Made by a program: the position numbers and the translations under genes. From assembly GCA_964433875.1 (NCBI GenBank), contig CAYSSO010000005.1, positions 1 through 64,000 of the forward strand: a stretch of 64,000 nucleotides of DNA, read 5' to 3'. Below are positions 43,447 to 52,175 of this stretch, in pieces. The DNA is from Athalassotoga sp964433875. Its GTDB lineage: Bacteria > Thermotogota > Thermotogae > Mesoaciditogales > Mesoaciditogaceae. Below the pieces are notes generated by a model. It had not been told where the DNA came from and searched no databases. It saw nothing but the letters and a program-made list of their open reading frames with translations. Each line of letters begins with the position of its first letter. The first letter of the stretch is position 1.

Positions 43447-44639
43447 TTTTTTTTTGCGTCAGAGATTGAAGCAATTCCGGGTAATTCTTTTCCTTCCAGG
43501 AACTCGAGAGATGCTCCTCCACCGGTCGAGACGTGGGATACCTTTTCAGAAAGGCCGAATTTATCCATCGCGGCGGCGCTATCGCCACCTCCCACGACTG
43601 TGGTTGCGTTCTTCATTTTCGCAAGTTCCTCGGCTATAGCCTTTGTGCCGGTTGCAAAATCGTCTATTTCAAAAACACCCATCGGGCCATTCCACACAAC
43701 GGTTTTTGCACCGTTGAGTTTGTATTTGAAAAGTTCGATGGTCTTTGGTCCTATATCAAGGCCCATCCACCCATCCGGAATCCCCGAGGATATTTCGACG
43801 ATCTTCTTTTCAGCGCCGGCCTTCAACTCCTGTGCACAAACGGTATCGATTGGGAGGACGAAATCAACGTTAAGTTTTTTTGCGTTTGAAAGAATTTCCT
43901 TTGCAACGTCGAGTTTATCTTCTTCGAACTTTGAAGATCCTATTTTGTGCCCTTCGGCTTTCAAGAAGGTGAACATCATGGCTCCGCCTATAAGAACTTT
44001 GTCGGCTTTTTTTAGAAGATTATCTATGACTCCTATTTTGTCCGATACCTTTGCACCACCGAGTATGACTACATAAGGCTTTTCTGGAGAGTATGTAACC
44101 TTCGAAAGCATCTCGATCTCTTTTTCCATTAAAAATCCAGCGACAGATGGCAGATATTTTGCAACTCCTACGTTAGACGCGTGAGCCCTGTGTGCAGTCC
44201 CGAATGCATCATTGACGTGAATGTCTCCAAGTTTGGCAAAGGACTTCGAAAGTTCGGGATCATTTTTTTCCTCGCCGGGGAAGAATCTTGTATTTTCCAT
44301 TAACACCACGTCGCCGGGTTTCATTGAATTGACGAGGCCTTCGGCCCTCGGCCCGATCGTGTCATGACAGAAGGTTACCTTTCTTCCAAGCAATTCTTGG
44401 AGTTTTTTTGCCACAGGCTCAAGTGAGAATTGAGGATCCGGTCCTCCCTTTGGCCTGCCAAGGTGGGAAAGGAGTATAACCTTTCCACCTTTTTCTATTA
44501 CGTATTGAATGGTTGGCAATTCGGCCCTTATGCGGGTATCGTCAGTTATCACACCATTTTCAATTGGAACGTTGAAATCCACGCGCATCAAGACGCGCTT
44601 GTTTTTCAGATCAACATCCCTTACAGTTAATTTACCCAT
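43437..44639 (-). CDS. pgk: Phosphoglycerate kinase
   Basis: Makes ATP from 1,3-bisphosphoglycerate. The 400 residues include RVDFNVP, LSHLGRPKG, ENTRFFPGE, the VNDAFGTAHRAHAS block and the GGGDSAAA and STGGGASLEFLEG nucleotide site. The end reads ISDAKKNAR when translation stops normally, or continues into TIM after a -1 shift. ATG 44639 has GGTGG 5 bases upstream; an earlier ATG (44651) overlaps the gapA stop and would add four residues. Confidence 0.96.
   Translation of the reverse strand: MGKLTVRDVDLKNKRVLMRVDFNVPIENGVITDDTRIRAELPTIQYVIEKGGKVILLSHLGRPKGGPDPQFSLEPVAKKLQELLGRKVTFCHDTIGPRAEGLVNSMKPGDVVLMENTRFFPGEEKNDPELSKSFAKLGDIHVNDAFGTAHRAHASNVGVAKYLPSVAGFLMEKEIEMLSKVTYSPEKPYVVILGGAKVSDKIGVIDNLLKKADKVLIGGAMMFTFLKAEGHKIGSSKFEEDKLDVAKEILSNAKKLNVDFVLPIDTVCAQELKAGAEKKIVEISSGIPDGWMGLDIGPKTIELFKYKLNGAKTVVWNGPMGVFEIDDFATGTKAIAEELAKMKNATTVVGGGDSAAAMDKFGLSEKVSHVSTGGGASLEFLEGKELPGIASISDAKKNAR
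43446..43455 (-). other. Probable frameshift or slippage site joining pgk to tpiA
   Basis: On the minus strand nine A residues (43455-43447) precede C. In the pgk frame the codons are GCA AAA AAA AAC, giving the heptamers A AAA AAA and A AAA AAC, both classical -1 slip sites. The pgk stop TGA (43439-43437) is three codons after the AAA AAC. Either ribosomal -1 slipping or transcript slippage on A9 would enter the tpiA frame. Confidence 0.75.
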
Positions 44640-44650
44640 AAAAACCACCA

Positions 44651-45655
44651 TCAAAGGAGTTTCTGAACCATTTCTATCAAATCAACGGCCCTGTTTGTGT
44701 ATCCGTATTCATTGTCATACCATCCAAAGACATTTACGAGTTCACCGTTAACCTTTGTGAGTAAAGAATCGAAGATACAAGAATGTGTTTCTCCTATTAT
44801 ATCTCTTGAAACGATCTCATCTGTGCAGTAGAGCAAAGCTTTGCCCATCGGTCCTTCGGCTGCCTTTTTGAATGCGGCGTTAACCTCTTCGACAGTTGTC
44901 GGCCTTTTGACTATAACTTTTAGATCCGTTATCGATCCTGTCGAAACGGGTACTCTTAAAGCCATCCCGTCCAATTTTCCCTTGACGGATGGAACGACAA
45001 GATGGATGGCCTTTGCCGCTCCGGTCGTCGTGGGTATCGTGTTCATCGCGGCGGCCCTTGCACGTCTGAGATCCTTATGGGGCAAATCGAGGATTCTCTG
45101 ATCATTTGTGTAACCGTGAACTGTTGTCATGAAACCCTTGACGATCCCGAAGTTATCTTCAAGTACTTTCACAAGAGGAGAAAGGGAATTGGTCGTGCAG
45201 GAACCCGTGGATATGACAACGTGTTCTCTTTTTAACGCTTCATCGTTAACGTGTGGATTTATTGTCGAATCAGCGCCGTCTGCGGGGGCAGAAATTATAA
45301 CCTTTTCGGCTCCGGCCTGAATGTGGGCCATTGCCTTATCCTTGCTTGTGAAAAGTCCGGTAGATTCAACGGCGAGTCTTACTCCAAGAGCTTTCCACGG
45401 AAGTTTAGAAGGATCCTTTTCGGCAAAGACCTTTATCTCTTTTCCATCGATTATTATAGCGTCATTGGTGTAGGAAACAGTTCCTTTATATGTTCCGTAG
45501 TTTGAGTCATACTTAAAAAGATGAGCGAGAGTTTTCGTATCGGTTATGTCATTTACTGCCACAACATTTATAGGCCTCTTTTGTTCGAGAATGACACGCA
45601 AGATTTGTCTTCCAATCCTTCCAAACCCGTTAATTCCAACTTTTACTTCTGACAT
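44651..45655 (-). CDS. gapA: Glyceraldehyde-3-phosphate dehydrogenase, type I
   Basis: NAD-dependent glycolytic enzyme of 334 residues. The Rossmann start is VGINGFGRIGRQI; the catalytic Cys is in STGSCTTNSLSP near residue 153; the conserved NEYGYTNR is near the end. It is the first gene of gapA-pgk-tpiA. A ribosome-binding site AAGGAGG lies upstream, and ebfC ends 22 bases before. Confidence 0.97.
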   Translation of the reverse strand: MSEVKVGINGFGRIGRQILRVILEQKRPINVVAVNDITDTKTLAHLFKYDSNYGTYKGTVSYTNDAIIIDGKEIKVFAEKDPSKLPWKALGVRLAVESTGLFTSKDKAMAHIQAGAEKVIISAPADGADSTINPHVNDEALKREHVVISTGSCTTNSLSPLVKVLEDNFGIVKGFMTTVHGYTNDQRILDLPHKDLRRARAAAMNTIPTTTGAAKAIHLVVPSVKGKLDGMALRVPVSTGSITDLKVIVKRPTTVEEVNAAFKKAAEGPMGKALLYCTDEIVSRDIIGETHSCIFDSLLTKVNGELVNVFGWYDNEYGYTNRAVDLIEMVQKLL

Positions 45656-45677
45656 TTTAACGACCTCCTTAATTTGA

Positions 45678-46001
45678 TTAAAATCCAGGTATTTTTATGT
45701 TACCTGTAGCGGATTTCATTTCCTCTTCTGAACGTTCTTTGACCATATTTGCGTATTCGTTAAAGGCACTGACAAGTAAATCTTTCAACATTTCAGGATC
45801 CGAGAGAAGATCATTCGAGATCTTTATCTCTTTTACTTCATAATCGCAGTTACCTTTAACACTGACTGCTCCGCCACCAACCGTTGCGCTTACCTCTATG
45901 TTTTTGAGGTTTTCCTGAACTGCCGCTATCTTTTTTTGCATTTCTTGGGCCTGTTTCATTAAATTTCCTATATTTCCTCCAAAGCCAAAATTCTTAGCCA
46001 T
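45678..46001 (-). CDS. ebfC: Nucleoid-associated protein YbaB/EbfC family
   Basis: A 107-residue DNA-binding protein with the family start MKQAQEMQKKIAAVQENLKN and the block VKGNCDYEVKEIKIS. The Gly/Asn-rich N-terminus FGFGGNIGNL is usual. It follows dnaX by one base, the conserved dnaX-ybaB pairing. Confidence 0.93.
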   Translation of the reverse strand: MAKNFGFGGNIGNLMKQAQEMQKKIAAVQENLKNIEVSATVGGGAVSVKGNCDYEVKEIKISNDLLSDPEMLKDLLVSAFNEYANMVKERSEEEMKSATGNIKIPGF

Positions 46002-46002
46002 T

Positions 46003-47358
46003 TTAGCCTCCTTCTGGGAGAATCTTTCCGCCGAACAAACTTAAGACCTTTATGACAGGTTCTTTGAGATTGTCCTCTATAGAATCGATAGGTACCTTCG
46101 AATAGGCAAAGACAAAATGCGCATCCCTTTTGGCCATTTCTTTGAATTTTCGATCGATTTCTTCTGCCTTCTCTTCGAGAATCTCTTTATGAAGAGGAAC
46201 GTAAGAGATGACAAGTATTCTATCGCCTAAATCTTTAAAGGTCGACATTTTTAAAGATACGTAAATTGAAAGATCTTCACTTTGATAACTCTCCACAAAT
46301 TTGTCGATAACATTCTCGATTGTCTTTTCTTTGATCGCAGGATGAACTGTTTCATGCTTTTTATACTTCAACGCTTCAAAAACGCTCATGATTTTAAAGA
46401 CATCGAATTGCCTTTCTTCATATTTAAGGTACTGGATCAGATCAATTGCAAACTTTCCAACCTGGATCATCTGAAGATCTTCTATTTTTTCCGATGAATA
46501 TTCTACCACATTTTTAAGGAAATTCATGACATCAATACCGCGATTTTTTATCGATTCTACGGTATTGATGAGCGATTCGATATTTCCATTCAAAATCGAA
46601 GATGCGTAATTTTCCACGATCTCGATGGGACTTTCTCCGAGCACGAGGAGCGTATCATTTAAGGTTATCCTATCTTCGGCAAATCTCGATATTTCCTCGA
46701 GCATCCCGATGGCATCCCTCATACCGCCAGCCGCATCTTTCGAAATATGTTCGAGCGCTTCCGGCTCGTATTTTATCTTTTCATTTTCACATATTCTTAC
46801 GAGTCTGTTTTTTATAACGTCAGATGGAATTCTTCTGAATTCGAGGACTTGGCATCTCGATAAAACAGTCTCTGGAACCTTTTGTATCTCGGTCGTCGCG
46901 AGAATGAAGATAGTCTTTTCCGGCGGTTCCTCAAGCGTTTTTAAAAGTGCGTTGAAGGCTTCCTTTGTTAGCATATGAACCTCATCGATGATGTAAACCT
47001 TGTATTTCTGATTGAAAGGCATGTAGGCGACGCGATCCCTTATATTTCTTATCTCGTCTATTCCTCTATTTGAGGCCGCATCCATTTCTACAACATCGAG
47101 TGAATTTCCCGAATCTATTTCAACGCATGAATTGCACACATTGCACGGTTCATAGCCGTCTATAGGATTTGAACAATTGATGCTCTTTGCAAGGATCCTG
47201 GCAACAGAGGTTTTTCCCGTTCCTCGGGGACCGCTGAAAAGGTAGGAATGGGAGACGTTTTTGGACTTTATGGCACTTATGAGTATCTTTTTGACGTGAT
47301 CCTGCCATACGACATCTTCAAATTTTTTGGGTCTGTACTTTAAGTAAAGCGTACCCAT
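46003..47358 (-). CDS. dnaX: DNA polymerase III subunit gamma/tau
   Basis: Clamp-loader ATPase. Walker A GPRGTGKTS is near residue 43, a four-Cys zinc site (CSNPIDGYEPCNVCNSC) near 62-78, Walker B IIDEVHML and sensor SRC. The 451 residues are short, with only a reduced tau-like C-terminus. The ATG at 47358 (MGTLYLKYRP) follows AAGGAGAG; the open frame continues 10 codons upstream. No internal slippery run was noticed. Confidence 0.95.
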   Translation of the reverse strand: MGTLYLKYRPKKFEDVVWQDHVKKILISAIKSKNVSHSYLFSGPRGTGKTSVARILAKSINCSNPIDGYEPCNVCNSCVEIDSGNSLDVVEMDAASNRGIDEIRNIRDRVAYMPFNQKYKVYIIDEVHMLTKEAFNALLKTLEEPPEKTIFILATTEIQKVPETVLSRCQVLEFRRIPSDVIKNRLVRICENEKIKYEPEALEHISKDAAGGMRDAIGMLEEISRFAEDRITLNDTLLVLGESPIEIVENYASSILNGNIESLINTVESIKNRGIDVMNFLKNVVEYSSEKIEDLQMIQVGKFAIDLIQYLKYEERQFDVFKIMSVFEALKYKKHETVHPAIKEKTIENVIDKFVESYQSEDLSIYVSLKMSTFKDLGDRILVISYVPLHKEILEEKAEEIDRKFKEMAKRDAHFVFAYSKVPIDSIEDNLKEPVIKVLSLFGGKILPEGG

Positions 47359-47442
47359 CCATTTCACTCTCCTTAAATATTTTAACACAAATGGAGAGAT
47401 TTCGTTTTTTCCAATTTGTGAAATTTATAACAAAATTGTTTT

Positions 47443-48114
47443 TCACCTTTTTATCAAGAGGTATATTACCGTGTAAATTGAGAGCCATAGAATAGCGAAA
47501 AATGTTATAAATTCGATGAAAAAATGAAGGTGCTTGAGAATAAAGGCAAAATTTTCGAAGTTAAATAAACTCAAAATTTGCCAACTGTTGAGCCTTAAAA
47601 ATCTTCCAAAGTAGATCCCTGCCCCAGAAAGAAAGGAAATGATCACCACAAATGCCCAACTTAAAATTTTGTGCCTTTCTTTGATGGTTTTTTGAATGTT
47701 GAACAGGGAGATAAAGCCCATGACAATACTCAAAAAGGTTGCAAATAAAATTTCGATCAATTCGTACCAGCGAATTATGTTTTGATCGTACACAAAGATA
47801 TTCTTGTCCATTTTAATGTAATCTAAAGATCTTATGTGGATAGTATCCGTTAGGATGTAAGGAATATTGGGATAAAAGATGAACCATAAAATGATTAGGG
47901 GAATCAAAAGATAGAATAAAAGTCTCTTTCCTGAAGCGTGAATGTAGGCGATGAGAAATGAAAGAAAGAAAGGAATCCATGCGAGAAGGATATTAACGAT
48001 TAAGAATAAAAATTCGTAATCTTTATAGCAAAACACGCCGTAAAAAACAATGACAATGGCAAGAAAAGATGCAAAAGACAAAGTTAGAAATGATTTTTGG
48101 GCGATCGGGATCAA
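47443..48114 (-). CDS. DUF1361-family integral membrane protein
   Basis: 223 residues with about six membrane segments and the DUF1361 blocks WIPFFLSFLIAY and FYPNIPYILTDTIHI. Function unknown. It starts at TTG 48114 with AAAGGA almost touching the start, so the N-terminus may be slightly different. The gene is divergent from prfA. Confidence 0.75.
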   Translation of the reverse strand: MIPIAQKSFLTLSFASFLAIVIVFYGVFCYKDYEFLFLIVNILLAWIPFFLSFLIAYIHASGKRLLFYLLIPLIILWFIFYPNIPYILTDTIHIRSLDYIKMDKNIFVYDQNIIRWYELIEILFATFLSIVMGFISLFNIQKTIKERHKILSWAFVVIISFLSGAGIYFGRFLRLNSWQILSLFNFENFAFILKHLHFFIEFITFFAILWLSIYTVIYLLIKR

Positions 48115-48179
48115 TCCTTTCTAATGATTCATATTGAAACAATTTTATTATATAATTTCTTGTGAAAGAAGGTATATTC

Positions 48180-49229
48180 ATGATAGAAAGTTTGAAAAGT
48201 TTTTACGAGAAATACAAAAAAATCAGCGAAAATTTGGTAGATCCGGAGGTTATAAAGTCCTCGGAGATGGTCATAAAGTATTCGAAAGAACTCTCAGAGG
48301 TAGAAAAACCGGCAAAGTTGTATGAAACATATTTGAAAGTTCTTAACGAAATAGATGAATTGAAATCTCTCGATTCCCCCGATCTTCATGAGGAGATTTT
48401 GAAGGAGGTAAAAGAAAAAGAAGATTTGATCTTCAGATTAGAAAAGGAAGCCGGCGATTTTTTAGATTCGCTCGACTCTAATTTTTCGAGAAATGTCATC
48501 GTTGAAATCAGAGCCGGTGTTGGAGGCCAGGAGAGCGCCATCTTCGCGGGAGATCTTTTGAGGATGTACCTCAGGTATGCCGAAAGGCATGGTTTTGAGA
48601 CCGAAATTCTCGATTCTCACGAAACGGAACTTGGAGGGTTTAAAGAGGTTACCTTTTCAGTTTCTGGAAATGGCGCTTACAAACTGTTCAAATACGAAAG
48701 TGGCGTTCATAGAGTGCAGAGAGTTCCTGTTACCGAAGCCTCTGGAAGGATTCACACGTCAACTGCCACCGTTGCGGTTTTGCCGGAAGCAACGGAGGTT
48801 GATATCGAGATAAATCCAGATGATCTTAGAATAGATACCTTCAGATCTTCTGGAGCCGGAGGCCAGCATGTGAACAGGACTGAGTCTGCCGTAAGAATAA
48901 CTCATATACCTACAGGTACCGTTGTCGTTTGCGAATCGGAAAGGTCTCAGATTCAAAATAGGACGATAGCCATGAAGATATTGAGATCGAAACTTTTTGA
49001 GATGAAGAAACGTGAAGAAGAGGAAAAGATGTCGGATATGAGAAGAAGCCAGATAGGAATGGGAGAGAGAAGTGAAAAGATAAGAACTTACAATTTTCCG
49101 CAAAACAGAGTAACGGATCATAGAAATGGGTTTACCGCGTACAATCTTGAGGAGATCATGGACGGGGATTTGGACGAGATCGTTAAATCTTTGGCCGAAT
49201 GGGAATCTCAAATGGCCGTAAAAGGGTAG
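48180..49229 (+). CDS. prfA: Peptide chain release factor 1
   Basis: Reads UAA and UAG and releases the chain. It contains the GGQ motif in SSGAGGQHVNRTESAV near residue 223 and PVTEASGRIHTST, with the PVT tripeptide typical of RF1-type stop recognition. 349 residues from ATG 48180; a GTG 18 bases upstream in the same frame has no ribosome-binding site. No prmC gene follows, unlike in many bacteria. Confidence 0.96.
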   Translation: MIESLKSFYEKYKKISENLVDPEVIKSSEMVIKYSKELSEVEKPAKLYETYLKVLNEIDELKSLDSPDLHEEILKEVKEKEDLIFRLEKEAGDFLDSLDSNFSRNVIVEIRAGVGGQESAIFAGDLLRMYLRYAERHGFETEILDSHETELGGFKEVTFSVSGNGAYKLFKYESGVHRVQRVPVTEASGRIHTSTATVAVLPEATEVDIEINPDDLRIDTFRSSGAGGQHVNRTESAVRITHIPTGTVVVCESERSQIQNRTIAMKILRSKLFEMKKREEEEKMSDMRRSQIGMGERSEKIRTYNFPQNRVTDHRNGFTAYNLEEIMDGDLDEIVKSLAEWESQMAVKG

Positions 49230-49238
49230 GTGAGTTTT

Positions 49239-50087
49239 TTGAAAAGGAGCCTTTTGTTTTTTGCAATTGTGTCAGTAGGAACTCTTTCTTTGATACTTTC
49301 CGGGTGTTTTCAGACTCTATCAACCACGATATCTTACCAGACCTACATTCAGGCAACGCCATTTTCTTCTGTTAACCACATAGAGATATTCATAAAATCG
49401 ATAAATGCCAACGGGAATACCGTTCTTCTCAGTTCCACTTATAACAGAGAATACGATCTTGTGCCACCGCTTAACGGAACGGGAAATTTTTATATTGCAA
49501 GTCCAATGAGCGGCCTTCAAAGCCTTGCATTTAACGGTAATCCTCCTTTCACGGTAAATTCTCTTTTGATAAACATAGGTCCCGTTGCAACCATTGTCCT
49601 TGGAAATGGAAATGTGTACACCGTTCCCGTTGCAACCTCTGTGAATGTACCCTTTTACAGTTATGCCCTTCAAAAGATGCAGTTAGCGCCATTGCAAATC
49701 AATAACGGCCAGAACAAGACAGCCTTGATCCTTTGGAACCTTTCAAATCTCTCAACCAATGCAAAGAGTCCAATTGCGCTCAGTGCGATTGGCCTTGATA
49801 TGTCGCAGATTGTACCTTTGTACATAACTCATGGCGTTTCATCTGATCCTTCACTTTATGGCGGGCTTTACAGATACGCATCGATTTCGGACTTTTCAAA
49901 GACCTATACCTTTACGGCACAGGGATACTGGAATACTTTGAACAACACCTACGATTTCACACTTTATCCATTCGTTGCCCCGACATCGCAAGGCTATCCA
50001 GCCATCGTTTCCATAAACAGCGCAACCGAGACGATATCAACGGTTAATGTAACGGTCAATTCTTCTCCTTTATCTTTGAACTTATGA
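49239..50087 (+). CDS. Hypothetical lipoprotein
   Basis: A 282-residue exported protein with a lipoprotein signal: KR, a hydrophobic stretch, then LILSGC with Cys near residue 22. The rest is beta-rich with many Asn, Ser and Thr. The segment HIEIFIKSINANGNTVLL is reminiscent of DUF4382-type domains, but this is weak. TTG 49239 is chosen because AGGTGAG lies 5 bases before it. It ends overlapping the next small gene by 4 bases. Confidence 0.72.
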   Translation: MKRSLLFFAIVSVGTLSLILSGCFQTLSTTISYQTYIQATPFSSVNHIEIFIKSINANGNTVLLSSTYNREYDLVPPLNGTGNFYIASPMSGLQSLAFNGNPPFTVNSLLINIGPVATIVLGNGNVYTVPVATSVNVPFYSYALQKMQLAPLQINNGQNKTALILWNLSNLSTNAKSPIALSAIGLDMSQIVPLYITHGVSSDPSLYGGLYRYASISDFSKTYTFTAQGYWNTLNNTYDFTLYPFVAPTSQGYPAIVSINSATETISTVNVTVNSSPLSLNL

Positions 50088-50323
50088 GAAAAAAGATAAT
50101 TCTTATAGTGCTTTTGGCGATCGCCACATACCTTGTGTATTTTGACATTACGTCTTACATATCGTACACAAAAGCAAAAAGCGAATATGAAAGGATTTTA
50201 AAAGAATACAACCAGACCAAACAAGAGTTAGATTATCTAAAGCAAACTATGAAGGAGATCGAATCGCAAATTGCGAATAGTGGTAACAACATCCCACAAA
50301 CCCCTTCCACATCAGGTAAGTAG
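50084..50323 (+). CDS. Small membrane-anchored coiled-coil protein
   Basis: 79 residues: a membrane segment (about 4-20), a coiled coil (about 30-65) and a Pro/Ser/Thr tail. This is the layout of FtsB/DivIC-type division proteins, but no signature confirms it. It overlaps both the lipoprotein gene (4 bases) and the next gene (53 bases). Confidence 0.6.
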   Translation: MRKKIILIVLLAIATYLVYFDITSYISYTKAKSEYERILKEYNQTKQELDYLKQTMKEIESQIANSGNNIPQTPSTSGK

Positions 50324-51023
50324 GGCAAAGGCACTTGCTGATGATTTTGGCTGCCGTTACATTCCGCGAAGGCACTTTTTTTTCTTGGAAGGGGAGATAG
50401 TTATAATCGTTGAAAAAAACGGAATTTCGGCTGTAAAGGACGGAAAGCGTCTTTTCTTTCACCCGTCTCTTTCCGTTTTAAGAAAGTCTAACGTTGAGAG
50501 TGGCCAGAGAGATTACCTCATCGAGTCTCTCGATCTTTCGGGAAATGAAAGGGTGCTCGATTGTACCCTTGGCCTTGGAAGTGAAGCACTTTTGATTGCT
50601 CATTTTTTGCCAGAAGGACACGTTAAATGCCTTGAGAGTTCAAAGATAATAAAGATAATCGTCGAAAATGGCCTTAAAGATAAAAACCTGCCGGATTGGA
50701 TTAGAGAATCTGCCCGAAGGATCGAGATCTTGGAGTATGATTACAAAAAATTCGTAAGAGAAAGCAATGAAACCTTTGATTGTGCCTACGTTGATCCGAT
50801 GTTTGAACATCCAAACTTTAAATCCTCTGCGATAAATCCGTTAAGACATTTTGCGGATCATTCGGGGATAGATCCCGAGGACATAGAGGAGATGAAGAGG
50901 ATAACACGCAAAAGAATAGTCGTAAAGGCGAGGTGGAATGACTCGATCTTTGAAAGGTATAAATTCGATAAGGTTGTCGGAAGTTTGAAAAGTAAGATAG
51001 GTTATGGAGTGATAGAGATTTGA
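50271..51023 (+). CDS. SAM-dependent methyltransferase, RsmJ/YhiQ-like
   Basis: 250 residues with the N-terminal block VVTTSHKPLPHQVSRAKAL seen in RsmJ-like proteins of Firmicutes and relatives, SAM motif I VLDCTLGLGSEAL near residue 100, and an acceptor motif FDCAYVDPMFEHP. RNA or rRNA is the likely substrate. The TTG start at 50271 overlaps the preceding gene; an AAGGAG lies about 12 bases upstream. GTG 50280 is an alternative. It overlaps miaA by 4 bases. Confidence 0.78.
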   Translation: MRIVVTTSHKPLPHQVSRAKALADDFGCRYIPRRHFFFLEGEIVIIVEKNGISAVKDGKRLFFHPSLSVLRKSNVESGQRDYLIESLDLSGNERVLDCTLGLGSEALLIAHFLPEGHVKCLESSKIIKIIVENGLKDKNLPDWIRESARRIEILEYDYKKFVRESNETFDCAYVDPMFEHPNFKSSAINPLRHFADHSGIDPEDIEEMKRITRKRIVVKARWNDSIFERYKFDKVVGSLKSKIGYGVIEI

Positions 51024-51913
51024 AGATACCTGTTATAATGGGACCTACCGGAGTTGGAAAGAGCGAATTTGCCATTAAACTTGCCAGAAGGATTGGTGGA
51101 GAGATAATATCGATGGACTCAATGCAGATATACAGGTACATGGATATAGGAACTTCAAAGGTCGATCCAAAATTCAGAGAAGAGATTCCCCATTACATGA
51201 TAGACATAATAGACCCGGATGAAGAATTCGACGTGAAAAGATTCAGAGATATGGCCCTGAAATTCATAGAAGATATAATTTCGAGAAAAAAGATACCAAT
51301 TCTTGTCGGTGGAACAGGTCTTTATTTTGAAGTGCTAAGGTATGGAATCTTCGATGGCCCTTCTAAGAATGAAGTGATAAGAGAAGCGCTTTTGAAGATT
51401 GAAAGAGAAAAATCCGGATCTCTGAGAAATCTGCTCTCATGTATCGATCCGAAGGCCTTTGAAAAGATAGATCCTCACGATCTTGTAAGGACCATTAGAG
51501 CACTTGAAGTTTACATTCTTACAAATAGGCCAATATCGAGTTTTTGGAATGAAAGGAAGGGTCAGGACAGATACGCGATCTTCATTCTTACAAGGGATAG
51601 AAATGAACTTTATTCTCGAATAAACAAAAGAGTTGATTTTATGTTCGAAAATGGTCTCATTGATGAGGTTAAAAAGATTATAGATATGGGATATTCAAAG
51701 GATTTAAAGCCCATGAGATCCATAGGGTATAAAGAAGTGGTACAATATCTTGAAGGGAAAATCAATCTAAAGGGATGTATAGAGATGATAAAATTATCGA
51801 CGAGGCATTATGCCAAAAGACAGTTAACGTGGTTTAGAAAGTACAGGGATGCCATATGGATAAATTTAGACGAGGAATCGTCTCTCGAAAAAGTAATTCA
51901 ATTCATTGAATAG
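51020..51913 (+). CDS. miaA: tRNA dimethylallyltransferase
   Basis: Adds the isopentenyl group to A37 of UNN-reading tRNAs. P-loop GPTGVGKSEFA is near residue 7, then SMDSMQIYR, the ISRKKIPILVGGTGLY block and the C-terminal STRHYAKRQLTWFRK. Start is TTG 51020 overlapping the upstream stop. It leads a miaA-hfq-hflX order known from many bacteria. Confidence 0.95.
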   Translation: MKIPVIMGPTGVGKSEFAIKLARRIGGEIISMDSMQIYRYMDIGTSKVDPKFREEIPHYMIDIIDPDEEFDVKRFRDMALKFIEDIISRKKIPILVGGTGLYFEVLRYGIFDGPSKNEVIREALLKIEREKSGSLRNLLSCIDPKAFEKIDPHDLVRTIRALEVYILTNRPISSFWNERKGQDRYAIFILTRDRNELYSRINKRVDFMFENGLIDEVKKIIDMGYSKDLKPMRSIGYKEVVQYLEGKINLKGCIEMIKLSTRHYAKRQLTWFRKYRDAIWINLDEESSLEKVIQFIE

Positions 51914-51924
51914 GGGGCCTAAAG

Positions 51925-52175
51925 GTGGAAAAGCAGAACTTACAAGATAAGTTGTTGAATTACCTTAGAAAGAAGAAGATAGAAGCAAAGGTTTATCTCG
52001 TTAACGGCTTTCAAGTCAAGGGACTTGTGAGATCTTTTGACAATTACACCGTTTTGATCGAAACATGGTATACAAACATGCGATAAGTACCGTTATCCCG
52101 TCTGAATATCTCGAACTTGAAGAGGTAATAGGGAAAGAATCTTTAGAAGAGGAGGAAAAAACAGAAAAAGATTGA
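51925..52175 (+). pseudogene. hfq: RNA chaperone Hfq gene broken by a deletion and frameshift
   Basis: From GTG 51925 the frame encodes 53 residues with the Hfq Sm1 region: NLQDKLLNYLRKKKIEAKVY, LVNGFQVKG, RSFDNYTVLIE, then a stop at 52084-52086. The Sm2 motif VYKHAISTVIPSEYL is intact in the +1 frame and runs to the TGA at 52173-52175. Compared with the family, about 6 residues of the loop between strands 3 and 4 are missing; 2 bases stand where about 18 are expected, that is a 16-base loss. An ATG (52065) begins the second piece. This is either a real lesion or an assembly error. It lies between miaA and hflX, the usual place. Confidence 0.8.

Noticed and set aside
43012..44076. A 354-codon open frame on the plus strand, antisense to pgk and the start of tpiA
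   Set aside because: It lies opposite strongly conserved glycolytic genes, is rich in Ser/Pro/Phe from reversed codons, and has no ribosome-binding site. It is a shadow frame.
46003..47358. A programmed frameshift in dnaX making gamma and tau forms
   Set aside because: No long A or slippery heptamer was noticed and the protein already ends early; only one product is supported.
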